Assembly (NCBI GenBank): GCA_016124415.1
Contig: WGNS01000003.1
Location: 1 to 38,224, forward strand
Length of the DNA stretch: 38,224 nt
From: Gammaproteobacteria bacterium
GTDB lineage: Bacteria > Pseudomonadota > Gammaproteobacteria > SZUA-140
Direction: 5' to 3'
Part shown: one piece after another, positions 17,678-27,886 of the stretch
Layout of the letters: each line of letters opens with the position of its first letter
Position numbering within the stretch: the stretch's first letter is position 1
Position numbers and translations under genes: made by a program
The notes under the pieces: model-generated
Seen by the model: the letters and a program-made list of their open reading frames with translations, nothing else
What the model was told of the DNA's origin: nothing
Database searches by the model: none

Positions 17678-19543
17678 ATGTTGCGCCTGCGAAATCTGGC
17701 CCTGTTTCTGTTGTTCTCAATGTGCCTGCCCGTAGCTCAGGCCGGAATCCTGGACTCGTTGAGCTCGTTTGGCGACCGCATCGGTTCCGGGACTGCAAAG
17801 ACCTTTTTGCCGCCCGATCAAGCCTTCATTTTTACCGCGGATGCACAGGATGCCGGGACGCTCATGCTTCACTGGCAGATTGTCGACGGATACCACTTAT
17901 ATAAGAATAAATTCCAGTTTGAGCTTTTGCAGGCCGACGGGGTCAAGTTGGGACCTGCTCGGTTCCCGCAGGGGCGCATGATCGAGGACGAGTCTTTCGG
18001 TCGCCTCGAGTCTTATTTCGAAGATATTGACATCCCGGTTCCCCTGGAGCGTCAGCCCGGTGGCAGGCTTCCGATCCACCTGCAGGTCGGCTATCAGGGG
18101 TGTGCCGACGATGGCTTTTGCTATCCGCCAATCAAGAAAACGATCGATCTTGTCTTACCTGAAGCGATGGCGGTGACCTCTGCGGCCGGTCCGGATGCAG
18201 GCTCGTCTCCCGTTTCCTCCGGTTCCGATATGCAGGAGCAGGATCGTTTCGTCCAGGCGTTGATCAACAACGGCTTGGCGGCCAATTTGGGCATGATGTT
18301 CGTGGCGGGGCTTCTATTGGCCTTTACGCCCTGCGTGTTTCCGATGGTGCCTATCTTGTCGGCCATTATCGTCGGACAAGGTACGACGGTGCGGCCTCGC
18401 AGGGCATTTGTGTTGACCCTGATCTATGTGCTTGCCATGGCGCTGACCTATACGATTGCGGGTATCCTTGCGGGTGTATTCGGTCAGAGCGTCCAGGCAG
18501 CATTCCAAAATCCTTGGATATTGGGGGCCTTCAGTCTGCTCTTCATTGCCCTCGCGCTCTCGATGTTCGGCATCTACGAACTCCAGATGCCTTCCGCCAT
18601 CCAGCAGCGTCTTAACGTCATGAGTCAGAAGCAGGCCACCGGGACTTATGTAGGGTCTGCAGTTATGGGATTCCTGTCGGCGTTGATCGTCGGTCCGTGT
18701 GTCGCTGCGCCTATGGCGGGGGTCCTGCTCTACATCAGTACGCAAGGTGACGCGGTCATCGGAGGGCTGTCGTTGTTTGTTTTGAGCCTCGGCATGGGAT
18801 TGCCGCTGCTGATCTTCGGCGTTTCGGCGGGACGGTTGCTGCCTAAGGCCGGCGCCTGGATGCACGTCATCCGGCCGATCTTCGGCGTCATGATGCTCGG
18901 TGTCTCGATTTGGATGTTGGAACGCATTCTGCCCTTTGCGGTCACGATGTTCCTGTGGGCCTGCTTGATCATCGGTTCTGCGGTCTATCTGGGCGCGCTT
19001 GAGCGGTTGCCGGACGGTTGCAGTCCCTGGAAAAAATTGTGGAAGGCCACGGGTGTTGTGCTGTTGATGTGGGGCGCAATGCTGATTATCGGGGCCGGCA
19101 GCGGCGGTAACGATCCGTTCAGCCCATTGTCCGCATTTGCGCAACGCCAGGGTGGTGGGATCGAAACGGGTCTTCAATTCAAGCGCTTTTCGGGACTCAG
19201 CGGGCTCGAGCGCGAGTTGCAGGTGGCACGCGACCGGGGACAGGCCGTCATGGTCGATTTCTATGCCGACTGGTGCGTAGACTGCAGGCGTATGGAGGCT
19301 AACACTTTTTCTGATCCAGTGATCGTCAGTGGGCTGAGCGGCGTACGGTTGTTGCAAGCTGACGTCACGGCCAACGATGCCGACGATCAGGCTCTGTTGA
19401 AGCGCTATCAGTTATTCGGGCCACCGGCAATTCTGTTTTTCGACCGATCAGGTAATGAGGTAACGGGACGCCGCCTGATTGGGTATCAGTCGGCCGACGA
19501 GCTGAGGGGCGCGATTAAGCTCGCCCTAGGGGATGCGAAATGA
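17678..19543 (+). CDS. dsbD: DsbD thiol:disulfide interchange protein
   Basis: N-terminal DsbD-alpha (YQGCADDGFCYPP), transmembrane domain (TPCVFPMVPILSAI, GPCVAAPMAGVLLYI), C-terminal thioredoxin (DFYADWCVDCRRMEANTF). Confidence 0.95.
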   Translation: MLRLRNLALFLLFSMCLPVAQAGILDSLSSFGDRIGSGTAKTFLPPDQAFIFTADAQDAGTLMLHWQIVDGYHLYKNKFQFELLQADGVKLGPARFPQGRMIEDESFGRLESYFEDIDIPVPLERQPGGRLPIHLQVGYQGCADDGFCYPPIKKTIDLVLPEAMAVTSAAGPDAGSSPVSSGSDMQEQDRFVQALINNGLAANLGMMFVAGLLLAFTPCVFPMVPILSAIIVGQGTTVRPRRAFVLTLIYVLAMALTYTIAGILAGVFGQSVQAAFQNPWILGAFSLLFIALALSMFGIYELQMPSAIQQRLNVMSQKQATGTYVGSAVMGFLSALIVGPCVAAPMAGVLLYISTQGDAVIGGLSLFVLSLGMGLPLLIFGVSAGRLLPKAGAWMHVIRPIFGVMMLGVSIWMLERILPFAVTMFLWACLIIGSAVYLGALERLPDGCSPWKKLWKATGVVLLMWGAMLIIGAGSGGNDPFSPLSAFAQRQGGGIETGLQFKRFSGLSGLERELQVARDRGQAVMVDFYADWCVDCRRMEANTFSDPVIVSGLSGVRLLQADVTANDADDQALLKRYQLFGPPAILFFDRSGNEVTGRRLIGYQSADELRGAIKLALGDAK

Positions 19544-20121
19544 GTCGCTTAAATATCAGACCGGTTTGGTTTCTCATTGTTTTGCTCGCGGGAGCGGTAT
19601 CGGTTTTGGTCTACAACTCGTTTTATCAAAAGGGACTCCAGCAGGCCGCGCAACGGGTTGCCTCGGGCGGCGGAGCCGGTGCGGCGTCCGCGTTGATCGG
19701 CACCCGGCGCCCCGATTTTGCTTTGCCCGATTTGGATGGTCTGCCGAGGAAGGTGGGCGAATGGGACGGGAAGGTGCTCGTGGTCAATTTTTGGGCGGAC
19801 AATTGTCGGCCTTGCCGCCGTGAAATACCGGCTTTCATCCGCATGCAGGGGGATTTCCTCAAGCGAGGCGTGCAGTTTGTCGGCATCGCCATCAACGAGC
19901 GGGATGCCGTTCGGACCTTTGCGGCGGAGATGGGTGTGGAATTCAATTATCCCGTTTTGACCGGAGTTGACGATACCATCGAGGTTGCCCGGAATTTCGG
20001 TAACGAAGTGGGGATCCTTCCCTATACAGTCGTGGTCGACCGTTCCGGAAAGATCTCTGAGGTCCAGTTCGGAGAAGTCAGGGAAGATGAGCTCCGGGGT
20101 ATGTTGTCTCCCCTTCTTTGA
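19540..20121 (+). CDS. TlpA/ResA-like thioredoxin-fold thiol reductase
   Basis: N-terminal membrane anchor, then FALPDLDGLPRKVGEWDGKVLVVNFWADNCRPCRREIPAF; 4-nt overlap with dsbD. Confidence 0.9.
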   Translation: MSRLNIRPVWFLIVLLAGAVSVLVYNSFYQKGLQQAAQRVASGGGAGAASALIGTRRPDFALPDLDGLPRKVGEWDGKVLVVNFWADNCRPCRREIPAFIRMQGDFLKRGVQFVGIAINERDAVRTFAAEMGVEFNYPVLTGVDDTIEVARNFGNEVGILPYTVVVDRSGKISEVQFGEVREDELRGMLSPLL

Positions 20122-20287
20122 CGAGCTGTCGGCGTTCACCTTTTCTCCCTCCGCCGTTTTCAGGGCGCTTTTCCGGCAACCTGACCGAGCGCTTCGTCGT
20201 CACTTCATTGGGGTTCGCGGCGGCGACCTTGTCGCCGAGTAAATTGCTAGACTTGCGATCCTGATCATTGCAGAATAATGGCTCCTG

Positions 20288-20316
20288 TTTGAATCGGTGT
20301 TCAAATAGGGCCTATT
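20288..20316. promoter_or_regulatory. Overlapping palindromes upstream of aroQ-accBC (possible operator)
   Basis: TTTGAA-N6-TTCAAA (20288-20305) overlapping AATAGG-G-CCTATT (20304-20316). Confidence 0.4.
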
Positions 20317-20346
20317 TTTCTGGATCTGGCGAATTATGGGGGGAAT

Positions 20347-20808
20347 GTGGCGCGGCTTTTATTGCTGAACGGGCCCAACATCAATTTGTTGGGCAGGCGG
20401 GAGCCTGGGATATACGGTAAGGATACCTTGGAACAAATAACTTCCCGATTGGAAGAAAAGTCCAAGGCGCTGGGGCACGAGTTGCTTGCGTTTCAAAGCA
20501 ATGCCGAACACGAGCTTGTGGATCGGGTTCAAAAGTCGATGGACGAGTCCGTCGATTTCATCATGATTAATCCGGCGGCCTATACGCATACGAGTGTCGC
20601 GCTCAGGGATGCGCTCAGTGCCGTGAATATCCCGTTTGTGGAGATCCACCTGTCGAACATTTACGGGCGGGAGTCGTTTCGCCGGAAGTCCTATTTTTCC
20701 GATCTTGCGGTCGGTGTGATTAGCGGGTGCGGTGCGCTGGGTTACGAGCTTGCTCTCCAGTTCGCACACGAGACGCTCTCGCGTGTCGTGAAGAAAAACA
20801 ATTCTTGA
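20347..20808 (+). CDS. aroQ: Type II 3-dehydroquinate dehydratase (GTG start)
   Basis: [57 protein letters not shown]. Confidence 0.96.
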   Translation: MARLLLLNGPNINLLGRREPGIYGKDTLEQITSRLEEKSKALGHELLAFQSNAEHELVDRVQKSMDESVDFIMINPAAYTHTSVALRDALSAVNIPFVEIHLSNIYGRESFRRKSYFSDLAVGVISGCGALGYELALQFAHETLSRVVKKNNS

Positions 20809-20860
20809 GGCCGGTGCCGCTCTGAGGCGCCTGGCGTGAATATCGTCATTAAGGTGAAGC

Positions 20861-21315
20861 ATGGATATTAGGAAGATCAAAAAACTGATCGATTTGTTCG
20901 AGGGTTCCGACCTGACCGAGATTGAGATTCATGAGGGCGACGATTCGGTCCGGATCAGCAGAGGCGGACCCGCCGTAACGACGGTCCAGGCAGGGCTGCC
21001 GGCAATGCACATGTCCGCACCGGTTTCTGCCGCTTTGGCGGCGCCTGCGCCTGTGGCGGTTGCAGACGAGCCCGCGATAACCGGGCACACGGTGACCTCG
21101 CCGATGGTTGGCAGTTTCTATCGTGCCCCTGCGCCCGGCGCGCCTCCTTTTGTAGAGGTCGGGCGTCACGTCCAGGTCGGAGACACCTTGTGCATTATCG
21201 AAGCCATGAAGATGCTGAACCAGATCGAGTCCGACAAGGCGGGAGTCGTGGCAGCCATCCTGGTTGAAAACGGTCAGCCTGTCGAATATGGCGAGCCGCT
21301 GTTCATCATCGAGTA

Positions 21316-21316
<1 letters not shown>
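20861..21316 (+). CDS. accB: Acetyl-CoA carboxylase biotin carboxyl carrier protein
   Basis: [34 protein letters not shown]; biotinylation motif [17 protein letters not shown]. Confidence 0.97.
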
Positions 21317-22665
<1,349 letters not shown>

Positions 22666-22709
22666 GTGCGCGCATGGTCATGGCGTGGGCGGTATCGTGT
22701 TTTGAAGGC

Positions 22710-22745
22710 AAAAAAAAGGCGGGTTCCTGGAACCCGCCTTTTTTG
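22710..22745 (+). terminator. Rho-independent terminator after accC (bidirectional form)
   Basis: AAAAAAAA-GGCGGGTTC-CTG-GAACCCGCC-TTTTTT: GC-rich stem flanked by A-run and T-run; could also terminate a minus-strand transcript from 22763..23020. Confidence 0.92.
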
Positions 22746-22762
22746 TCGAAGACAGCCAGTCC

Positions 22763-23020
22763 TTACGGGGTAGGAATGAAGGTGGCGCGCTTCCTGATCG
22801 GCGTATAGTTGCGAATGAAGCCAGAGGACTTCACGTTGTTGGCGGCCGTGGCGCTCGGGGTGATGGTGATGGGGGTCACGGGACCGGTGTAAGCGACACG
22901 GTTGCTGCTCGAAGTATTGACAAGCGTGTTATTCAGCGTGATCGTGCGGGCGGCGTTGGCGGAGGCCACGAAACCGGCGGCAAATGCTGCTACGGTCATG
23001 GTTGCAATCAGCTTTTTCAT
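22763..23020 (-). CDS. Small exported protein, unknown function
   Basis: 85 aa; strong signal peptide (MKKLIATMTVAAFAAGFVASANA), mature part Thr/Asn/Ser/Pro-rich; good upstream GAGGAG Shine-Dalgarno. Confidence 0.75.
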   Translation of the reverse strand: MKKLIATMTVAAFAAGFVASANAARTITLNNTLVNTSSSNRVAYTGPVTPITITPSATAANNVKSSGFIRNYTPIRKRATFIPTP

Positions 23021-23183
23021 TGAGGAACTCCTCTTCGTGAATGTTGAGCGTTTAAGTCAAAAAATCTTTATAAATCAGGCACAAAAGCGCTGATCAATTC
23101 TATATGTGGAGTGAGCGTACCACGATTTTATTACGGTTCCATTAAGGCGTCAATTTCCTGAAAATCCGTGTAGGTTTTATGTC

Positions 23184-23211
23184 TCGTCTTTGCGTATAGG
23201 GCATAAGACGA
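23184..23211. repeat. Inverted repeat TCGTCTT-N14-AAGACGA
   Basis: Perfect 7-bp arms between the 23310..25466 gene 3' end and the 85-aa gene. Confidence 0.45.
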
Positions 23212-23309
23212 AGGGTTTTCCACAATGGTTCCATCAATATTCTTTTCAATTCGTTTCTGTGATTCTTTTCACGCTTGATCGCTATGTGTGCGGTGGATAT
23301 TTGTTTGAC

Positions 23310-25466
23310 TCAGGGCCTGTTGCGGCGCCAGCGATGGTATGTCTCTACCAGTGATAGCAGGCGTTGCGGCGCGTGGCGCTTTTTCCATTCCCCCGCGGCG
23401 TATTTGTTGGCCTCCGCCAGTGTCGGATAGATGTGTATCGTCGCCAGGATTTTGTTGAGACCAAGGCCGTGCTTCATCGCCAACACGAATTCCGCCAAGA
23501 GATCACCCGCATGTTCGCCGACTATGGTGACACCGAGAATGCGATCCTTGCCTGGTGGCGTCAGTACCTTGATGAACCCTTCAGCGGTTCCGTCGGCGAT
23601 CGCACGGTCGAGATCGTCCAGTTCGAAGCGCGTCACCTCGTATGCGATACCGGATTCCTTGGCTTCTTGCTCGTTGAGGCCGACCCTTGCGACCTCAGGG
23701 TCTATGAAGGTCGACCACGGTATGACCGAATAATCGACCTTGAAACGGCGCAGATCGCCGAACAGACTGTTGACCGCCGCGTACCAGGCCTGGTGCGCGG
23801 CCGTATGGGTGAATTGATACGGCCCTGCGACGTCGCCGGCGGCGAGGATGTTGGGATACAAGGTCTCCAGATATTCGTTGGTCGTGATGGTGCGTTCGGT
23901 TGGGATGCCGAGTTCCCGAAGGCCATAACCGTCGAGCCGGGCGACGCGACCCACAGCGCAGAGCAGGGCGTCGAACTCGAAACGATGTTCCATGCCTTCG
24001 TGTTCGGCGACGATGAATTTGCGACCGTCTTCCATGTGGCAGTGCAACGCCCGGTGGCTTGTAAGCACGTTGACGCCGCTGTCCGATAGGGCCTTGTGAG
24101 CCAGTGCCGAGACCTCTTCGTCCTCTCGAATCATGATCCTCGGCCCCATCTCGATCTGGGTGACCTTCGAGCCGAGCCGGGCGAGACTCTGTGCGAGTTC
24201 GCAGCCGATTGGCCCGCCGCCGAGTACCACGAGGCGGCCGGGCGTCGTGTCCAATTTCGCGAATTCATCCCAAATGGTATCGCTCGTGACATAGCCGACT
24301 TCTTCGATACCGGGAAGTGGCGGGACGAAAGGTCTGGCGCCGGTCGCGAGAATAATGTGTCGGGTGGTCAGGCGCTTTAACTCGCCGTCCGCTGAGCGGA
24401 TTTCCACCGTCCAGGGATCGACGAGTCGCGCATGGCCTTGCAACACTTCGACGCCGAGCCCGGTATAGCGCTCGATACTGTCGTGTGGGGCGACCGCGGC
24501 GATGACTTCGTGCACCCTGGCCATGACCCGCCGGAACCTGAAGCCAGGATCGCCGCCCTGCAGTCCATAACGATCGGCTTCCCGGATCTGCTGGGCGAGC
24601 TTGGCGCTCCTAATGAGGGCTTTGCTTGGAACGCAACCGAAATTCAGGCAGTCGCCGCCCATCTTGCGTCCCTCGATAAGCGTGACTTTGGCCCGGACCG
24701 TGGCCGCGATATAGGCGCTGACAAGTCCCGCCGCGCCGGCGCCGATGACGATCAGATTGCGCTCATATCGTCTTGGCCGTTTCCAGCGGGCGTAGACCCT
24801 CCGCCGCTGTATCCGGCGTACGATGGTGCGCGCGATCAATGGGAAGATTCCCAGTAGGGTGAATGAGAGTAGCATCCCGGGAGACAATATCCCGACGGCG
24901 CTTTCCAGTTGCCCCAGTTGAGTGCCTGCGTTGATGTAGACCAGGGTGCCCGCAAGCATTCCGACCTGACTGACCCAGTAAAACGTGACCGCACGGATGG
25001 GTGTCAGGCCCATGATGAGGTTGATGAGAAAGAACGGAAAGATGGGTACTAGGCGGAGCGTAAACAAATAGAAGGCGCCGTCTTTGGCCATTCCGTCATT
25101 GATAGGCTTGAGTTTGTCGCCGAAACGGGTTTGTACCCCGTCGCGCAACAGATAGCGTGCGACCAGGAAGGCCAGTGTGGCGCCGATGCTGGATGCAAAC
25201 GAAACCAGGACTACGCCTTTAGTGAGTCCGAACAGCGCGCCCGCAGCGAGTGTCATGATGGCGGCGCCGGGCAATGATAGGGCGGTTACGAGAATATATC
25301 CCAGAAAGAACGCTCCGCTCACCAGCCATGGAGAATGCCGATAGAGGCCGGCGAAATCCCGCTGCCCTTGCTTTAGAGCGCTGAAGGTAAGCCAGTGATG
25401 GAGGTCCATCGCGAAGAAGGCCGAGACCGCGATGATGATCAGGGCTAGCAGGGCAATTTTTTTCAT
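23310..25466 (-). CDS. Fusion: TVP38/TMEM64-family membrane domain + mercuric-reductase-like FAD/NAD(P) disulfide oxidoreductase
   Basis: N-terminal about 230 aa polytopic TVP38-like region (LSLPGAAIMTLAAGALFGLTKGVVLVSFASSIGATLAFLVARYLLR); C-terminal GAGAAGLVSAYIAA, redox CxxxxC GGDCLNFGCVPSKALIRSAK, GGGPIGCELAQSLARLGSKVT, LAAGDVAGPYQFTH, HIYPTLAEA. Single open frame. Confidence 0.92.
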   Translation of the reverse strand: MKKIALLALIIIAVSAFFAMDLHHWLTFSALKQGQRDFAGLYRHSPWLVSGAFFLGYILVTALSLPGAAIMTLAAGALFGLTKGVVLVSFASSIGATLAFLVARYLLRDGVQTRFGDKLKPINDGMAKDGAFYLFTLRLVPIFPFFLINLIMGLTPIRAVTFYWVSQVGMLAGTLVYINAGTQLGQLESAVGILSPGMLLSFTLLGIFPLIARTIVRRIQRRRVYARWKRPRRYERNLIVIGAGAAGLVSAYIAATVRAKVTLIEGRKMGGDCLNFGCVPSKALIRSAKLAQQIREADRYGLQGGDPGFRFRRVMARVHEVIAAVAPHDSIERYTGLGVEVLQGHARLVDPWTVEIRSADGELKRLTTRHIILATGARPFVPPLPGIEEVGYVTSDTIWDEFAKLDTTPGRLVVLGGGPIGCELAQSLARLGSKVTQIEMGPRIMIREDEEVSALAHKALSDSGVNVLTSHRALHCHMEDGRKFIVAEHEGMEHRFEFDALLCAVGRVARLDGYGLRELGIPTERTITTNEYLETLYPNILAAGDVAGPYQFTHTAAHQAWYAAVNSLFGDLRRFKVDYSVIPWSTFIDPEVARVGLNEQEAKESGIAYEVTRFELDDLDRAIADGTAEGFIKVLTPPGKDRILGVTIVGEHAGDLLAEFVLAMKHGLGLNKILATIHIYPTLAEANKYAAGEWKKRHAPQRLLSLVETYHRWRRNRP

Positions 25467-25541
25467 TTATCGTATGCCTTCCTTATCGGCGTTTCGGTGC
25501 GGGTGGGGTGACGCACATTATGTCGCGGTATCCCTCGCTAC

Positions 25542-25552
25542 CATACAGTATG
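25542..25552. repeat. Palindrome CATAC-A-GTATG upstream of the TVP38-oxidoreductase fusion
   Basis: CATACAGTATG followed by TAGTATG; about 76 bp upstream of the 25466 start. Confidence 0.4.
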
Positions 25553-25658
25553 TAGTATGTCCCGGCCTCGTTCGTGTGCGTTACGAGCCTATTGATTGAG
25601 CGTTTCGGTATGTCGTTCGGGCGTCATAATTCGCATGAAAAAAATGCCGAAAATATAT

Positions 25659-25686
25659 TTGTGTTCCAACTGGGATCGGTTACAAT
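25659..25686 (+). promoter_or_regulatory. Possible sigma70-type promoter for the cold-shock gene
   Basis: TTGTGT-N16-TACAAT; would give a leader of about 130 nt before the ATG at 25825. Confidence 0.35.
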
Positions 25687-25778
25687 GCGAGCGTTGCAAT
25701 TTCTGAGGCGTGTCTAGCAGTTCCCTCCTAGTGTGTGCTGTATGTCCCTTCCCATGATCTGCAATGAATGTTTGTTTG

Positions 25779-25792
25779 CGGCACGTGTGCCG
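25779..25792 (+). repeat. Leader hairpin CGGCAC-GT-GTGCCG followed by TTTT
   Basis: Perfect 6-bp arms between the putative promoter and the csp Shine-Dalgarno. Confidence 0.45.
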
Positions 25793-25824
25793 TTTTAACC
25801 TTTATCCGTGTTGAGGAGATAGTA

Positions 25825-26031
25825 ATGGCTACAGGAACCGTCAAGTGGTTTAACGAGGCAAAGGGCTTTGGTTTTATTGCCCCGTCTGATGGTGGTGCCG
25901 ATGTTTTTGTGCATTTTTCTGCGATCGAGGGAAGTGGTTTCAAGACCCTCTCCGAAGGGCAGGCCGTGACGTTTGATGTCGAGAATGGTCCCAAAGGACC
26001 TCAGGCGAGCCGCGTCATCAGCCAGGATTGA
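25825..26031 (+). CDS. CspA-family cold-shock protein
   Basis: [67 protein letters not shown]1/RNP2 motifs intact. Confidence 0.96.
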   Translation: MATGTVKWFNEAKGFGFIAPSDGGADVFVHFSAIEGSGFKTLSEGQAVTFDVENGPKGPQASRVISQD

Positions 26032-26100
26032 TTGCTCTCGAACGTAAGTTCGGGCGGCGATCCTCCTCATACCGCCAGTCGACCCCGAGGCGGTAGCCGG

Positions 26101-27468
26101 ATGGATCTTCATTACGACGTCGTAGTGATCGGTAGTGGCCCCGGTGGTGAAGGGGCCGCGATGAAGGCCGTCAAAGAGGGTAGAAGGGTCGCGATGATCG
26201 AGGAACATGCCGAGGTGGGTGGCAATTGCACCCACCGCGGCACGATTCCGAGCAAGAGTCTGCGCCAGGTCGTGGAGTCTCACCTTTATGACCCCGGGCA
26301 TGGCCAGGAGCGCTATCCACGCCTTTTGGGTTCGGCTCGCATGGTCATCGACCAGCAGGTCAGGATGCGCCACAGTTTCTATGCGCGCAACGGCGTCGAT
26401 ATCCTTCAGGGGCGCGCCGCTTTCCAGGACGAGCATTCCGTCCAGGTCTCCAATCGAGGGCACTCGCGCGGCCGGGTTACCGCCGATCACTTCGTGATCG
26501 CAACGGGCTCCCGGCCCTATCGTCCCGACGATATCGATTTCAACCACCCCCGTATCCTCGACAGCGACACGATCCTCAGGCTTGAGGACACGCCGCGCTC
26601 GTTGATCATCTACGGTGCAGGTGTGATCGGTTGCGAGTATGCGTCGATATTTCGCGAGATGGGTGTCAAGGTCAACCTCGTCAACAGCCGCTCGCGATTG
26701 TTGTCCTATCTAGACGACGAGATCATCGACGCGCTTGCCTATCACTTGCGCGAACGCGGGGTGGTCGTTCGTCACGATGAGACCTATGAACGGGTCGAGA
26801 TCGACGACCAGGGCGTGTCGCTCCATACCCGTTCGAACAAGAAAATCAACGGTGAGTTCCTGCTTTGGGCCCAGGGTCGGGTAGGCAATGCCGGTGATAT
26901 GGGCTTGGAGAAGCTCGGAATCGAGGTGACCGACAGGGGCACGATTCCGGTCAACGACTGTTACCAAACGAGTTGTCCCCACATCTACGCCGTGGGCGAC
27001 GTCGTGGGCTATCCGAACCTTGCCAGTGCGGCGTATGACCAAGGGCGTTTCGCCGCCACTCACCTGGTGTTCGGCGAATGCGATACCCGCTTGATCGAGG
27101 ACATGCCTACCGGCATCTACACGATCCCGGAGGTCAGTTGTATCGGCGCCACCGAGCGCGAGCTCACGGAACGGAAGATTCCCTATGAAGTCGGCCGTTC
27201 CATGTTCCGCCATTTGGCGCGGGCGCAGATCCTTGGTCAGACCAGCGGCATGTTGAAGATCCTGTTCCATCGCGAGACGCTCGAAATCCTCGGGATTCAT
27301 TGTTTCGGGGTGCAGGCCTCAGAAATTATCCATATCGGGCAGGTCGTCATGAGCCAGACCGGTGAGGCCAATTCGCTGAAATATTTCGTGAATACCACGT
27401 TCAACTATCCGACCATGGCCGAAGCCTACCGGGTGGCCGCGCTGAATGGTTTGAATCGCATCAACTGA
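26101..27468 (+). CDS. sthA: Soluble pyridine nucleotide transhydrogenase
   Basis: [50 protein letters not shown] (Cys pair replaced as in SthA/UdhA), [44 protein letters not shown]. Confidence 0.94.
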   Translation: MDLHYDVVVIGSGPGGEGAAMKAVKEGRRVAMIEEHAEVGGNCTHRGTIPSKSLRQVVESHLYDPGHGQERYPRLLGSARMVIDQQVRMRHSFYARNGVDILQGRAAFQDEHSVQVSNRGHSRGRVTADHFVIATGSRPYRPDDIDFNHPRILDSDTILRLEDTPRSLIIYGAGVIGCEYASIFREMGVKVNLVNSRSRLLSYLDDEIIDALAYHLRERGVVVRHDETYERVEIDDQGVSLHTRSNKKINGEFLLWAQGRVGNAGDMGLEKLGIEVTDRGTIPVNDCYQTSCPHIYAVGDVVGYPNLASAAYDQGRFAATHLVFGECDTRLIEDMPTGIYTIPEVSCIGATERELTERKIPYEVGRSMFRHLARAQILGQTSGMLKILFHRETLEILGIHCFGVQASEIIHIGQVVMSQTGEANSLKYFVNTTFNYPTMAEAYRVAALNGLNRIN

Positions 27469-27592
27469 TTCGCCGGGCGCCCTGAAATGGCGTCCGCCAT
27501 AAAAAATGGGCATAATGTCCCGCTTGGGGAGTCCCGGAAGGGAAGTTCCATCGGGGGTGAGAAATAACAATAGGCCGGAGCAAGCGTCCGCA

Positions 27593-27787
27593 ATGAAAGA
27601 CCTCAAACGGTTGTTGATTTACGGTGGCAGTGCCGCCGGCGCCATTTTCCTGTTGACCGTCCTGGCCCAAAGCCACGCGTTATCCGGAGACGCGATGGTC
27701 GGCTTGGCAGTTTTTCTAGTGATCGTCTTGCCTATCATCGTCATGATACGCCTTGCGCGGCGCGAGCATGACGCATCCCGTCGATAG
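27593..27787 (+). CDS. Small two-helix membrane protein, unknown function
   Basis: MKDLKRLLIYGGSAAGAIFLLTVLAQSHALSGDAMVGLAVFLVIVLPIIVMIRLARREHDASRR; two hydrophobic segments, same strand as neighbours. Confidence 0.55.
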   Translation: MKDLKRLLIYGGSAAGAIFLLTVLAQSHALSGDAMVGLAVFLVIVLPIIVMIRLARREHDASRR

Positions 27788-27886
27788 TTTGGGCCGGACC
27801 ATTCACCGAACTTCGCATAGCGAAGGCGCCGGATTCTTTAAATTTATTGAGTTGTAGAACGAGATTTTCTGGGAACCGCTAGCATT

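Noticed and set aside
23018-23035. GAGGAGTTCCTC possible Shine-Dalgarno sequestering hairpin before the 85-aa gene
   Set aside because: Only 4 bp of stem with a 4-nt loop; an ordinary ribosome-binding site explains it.
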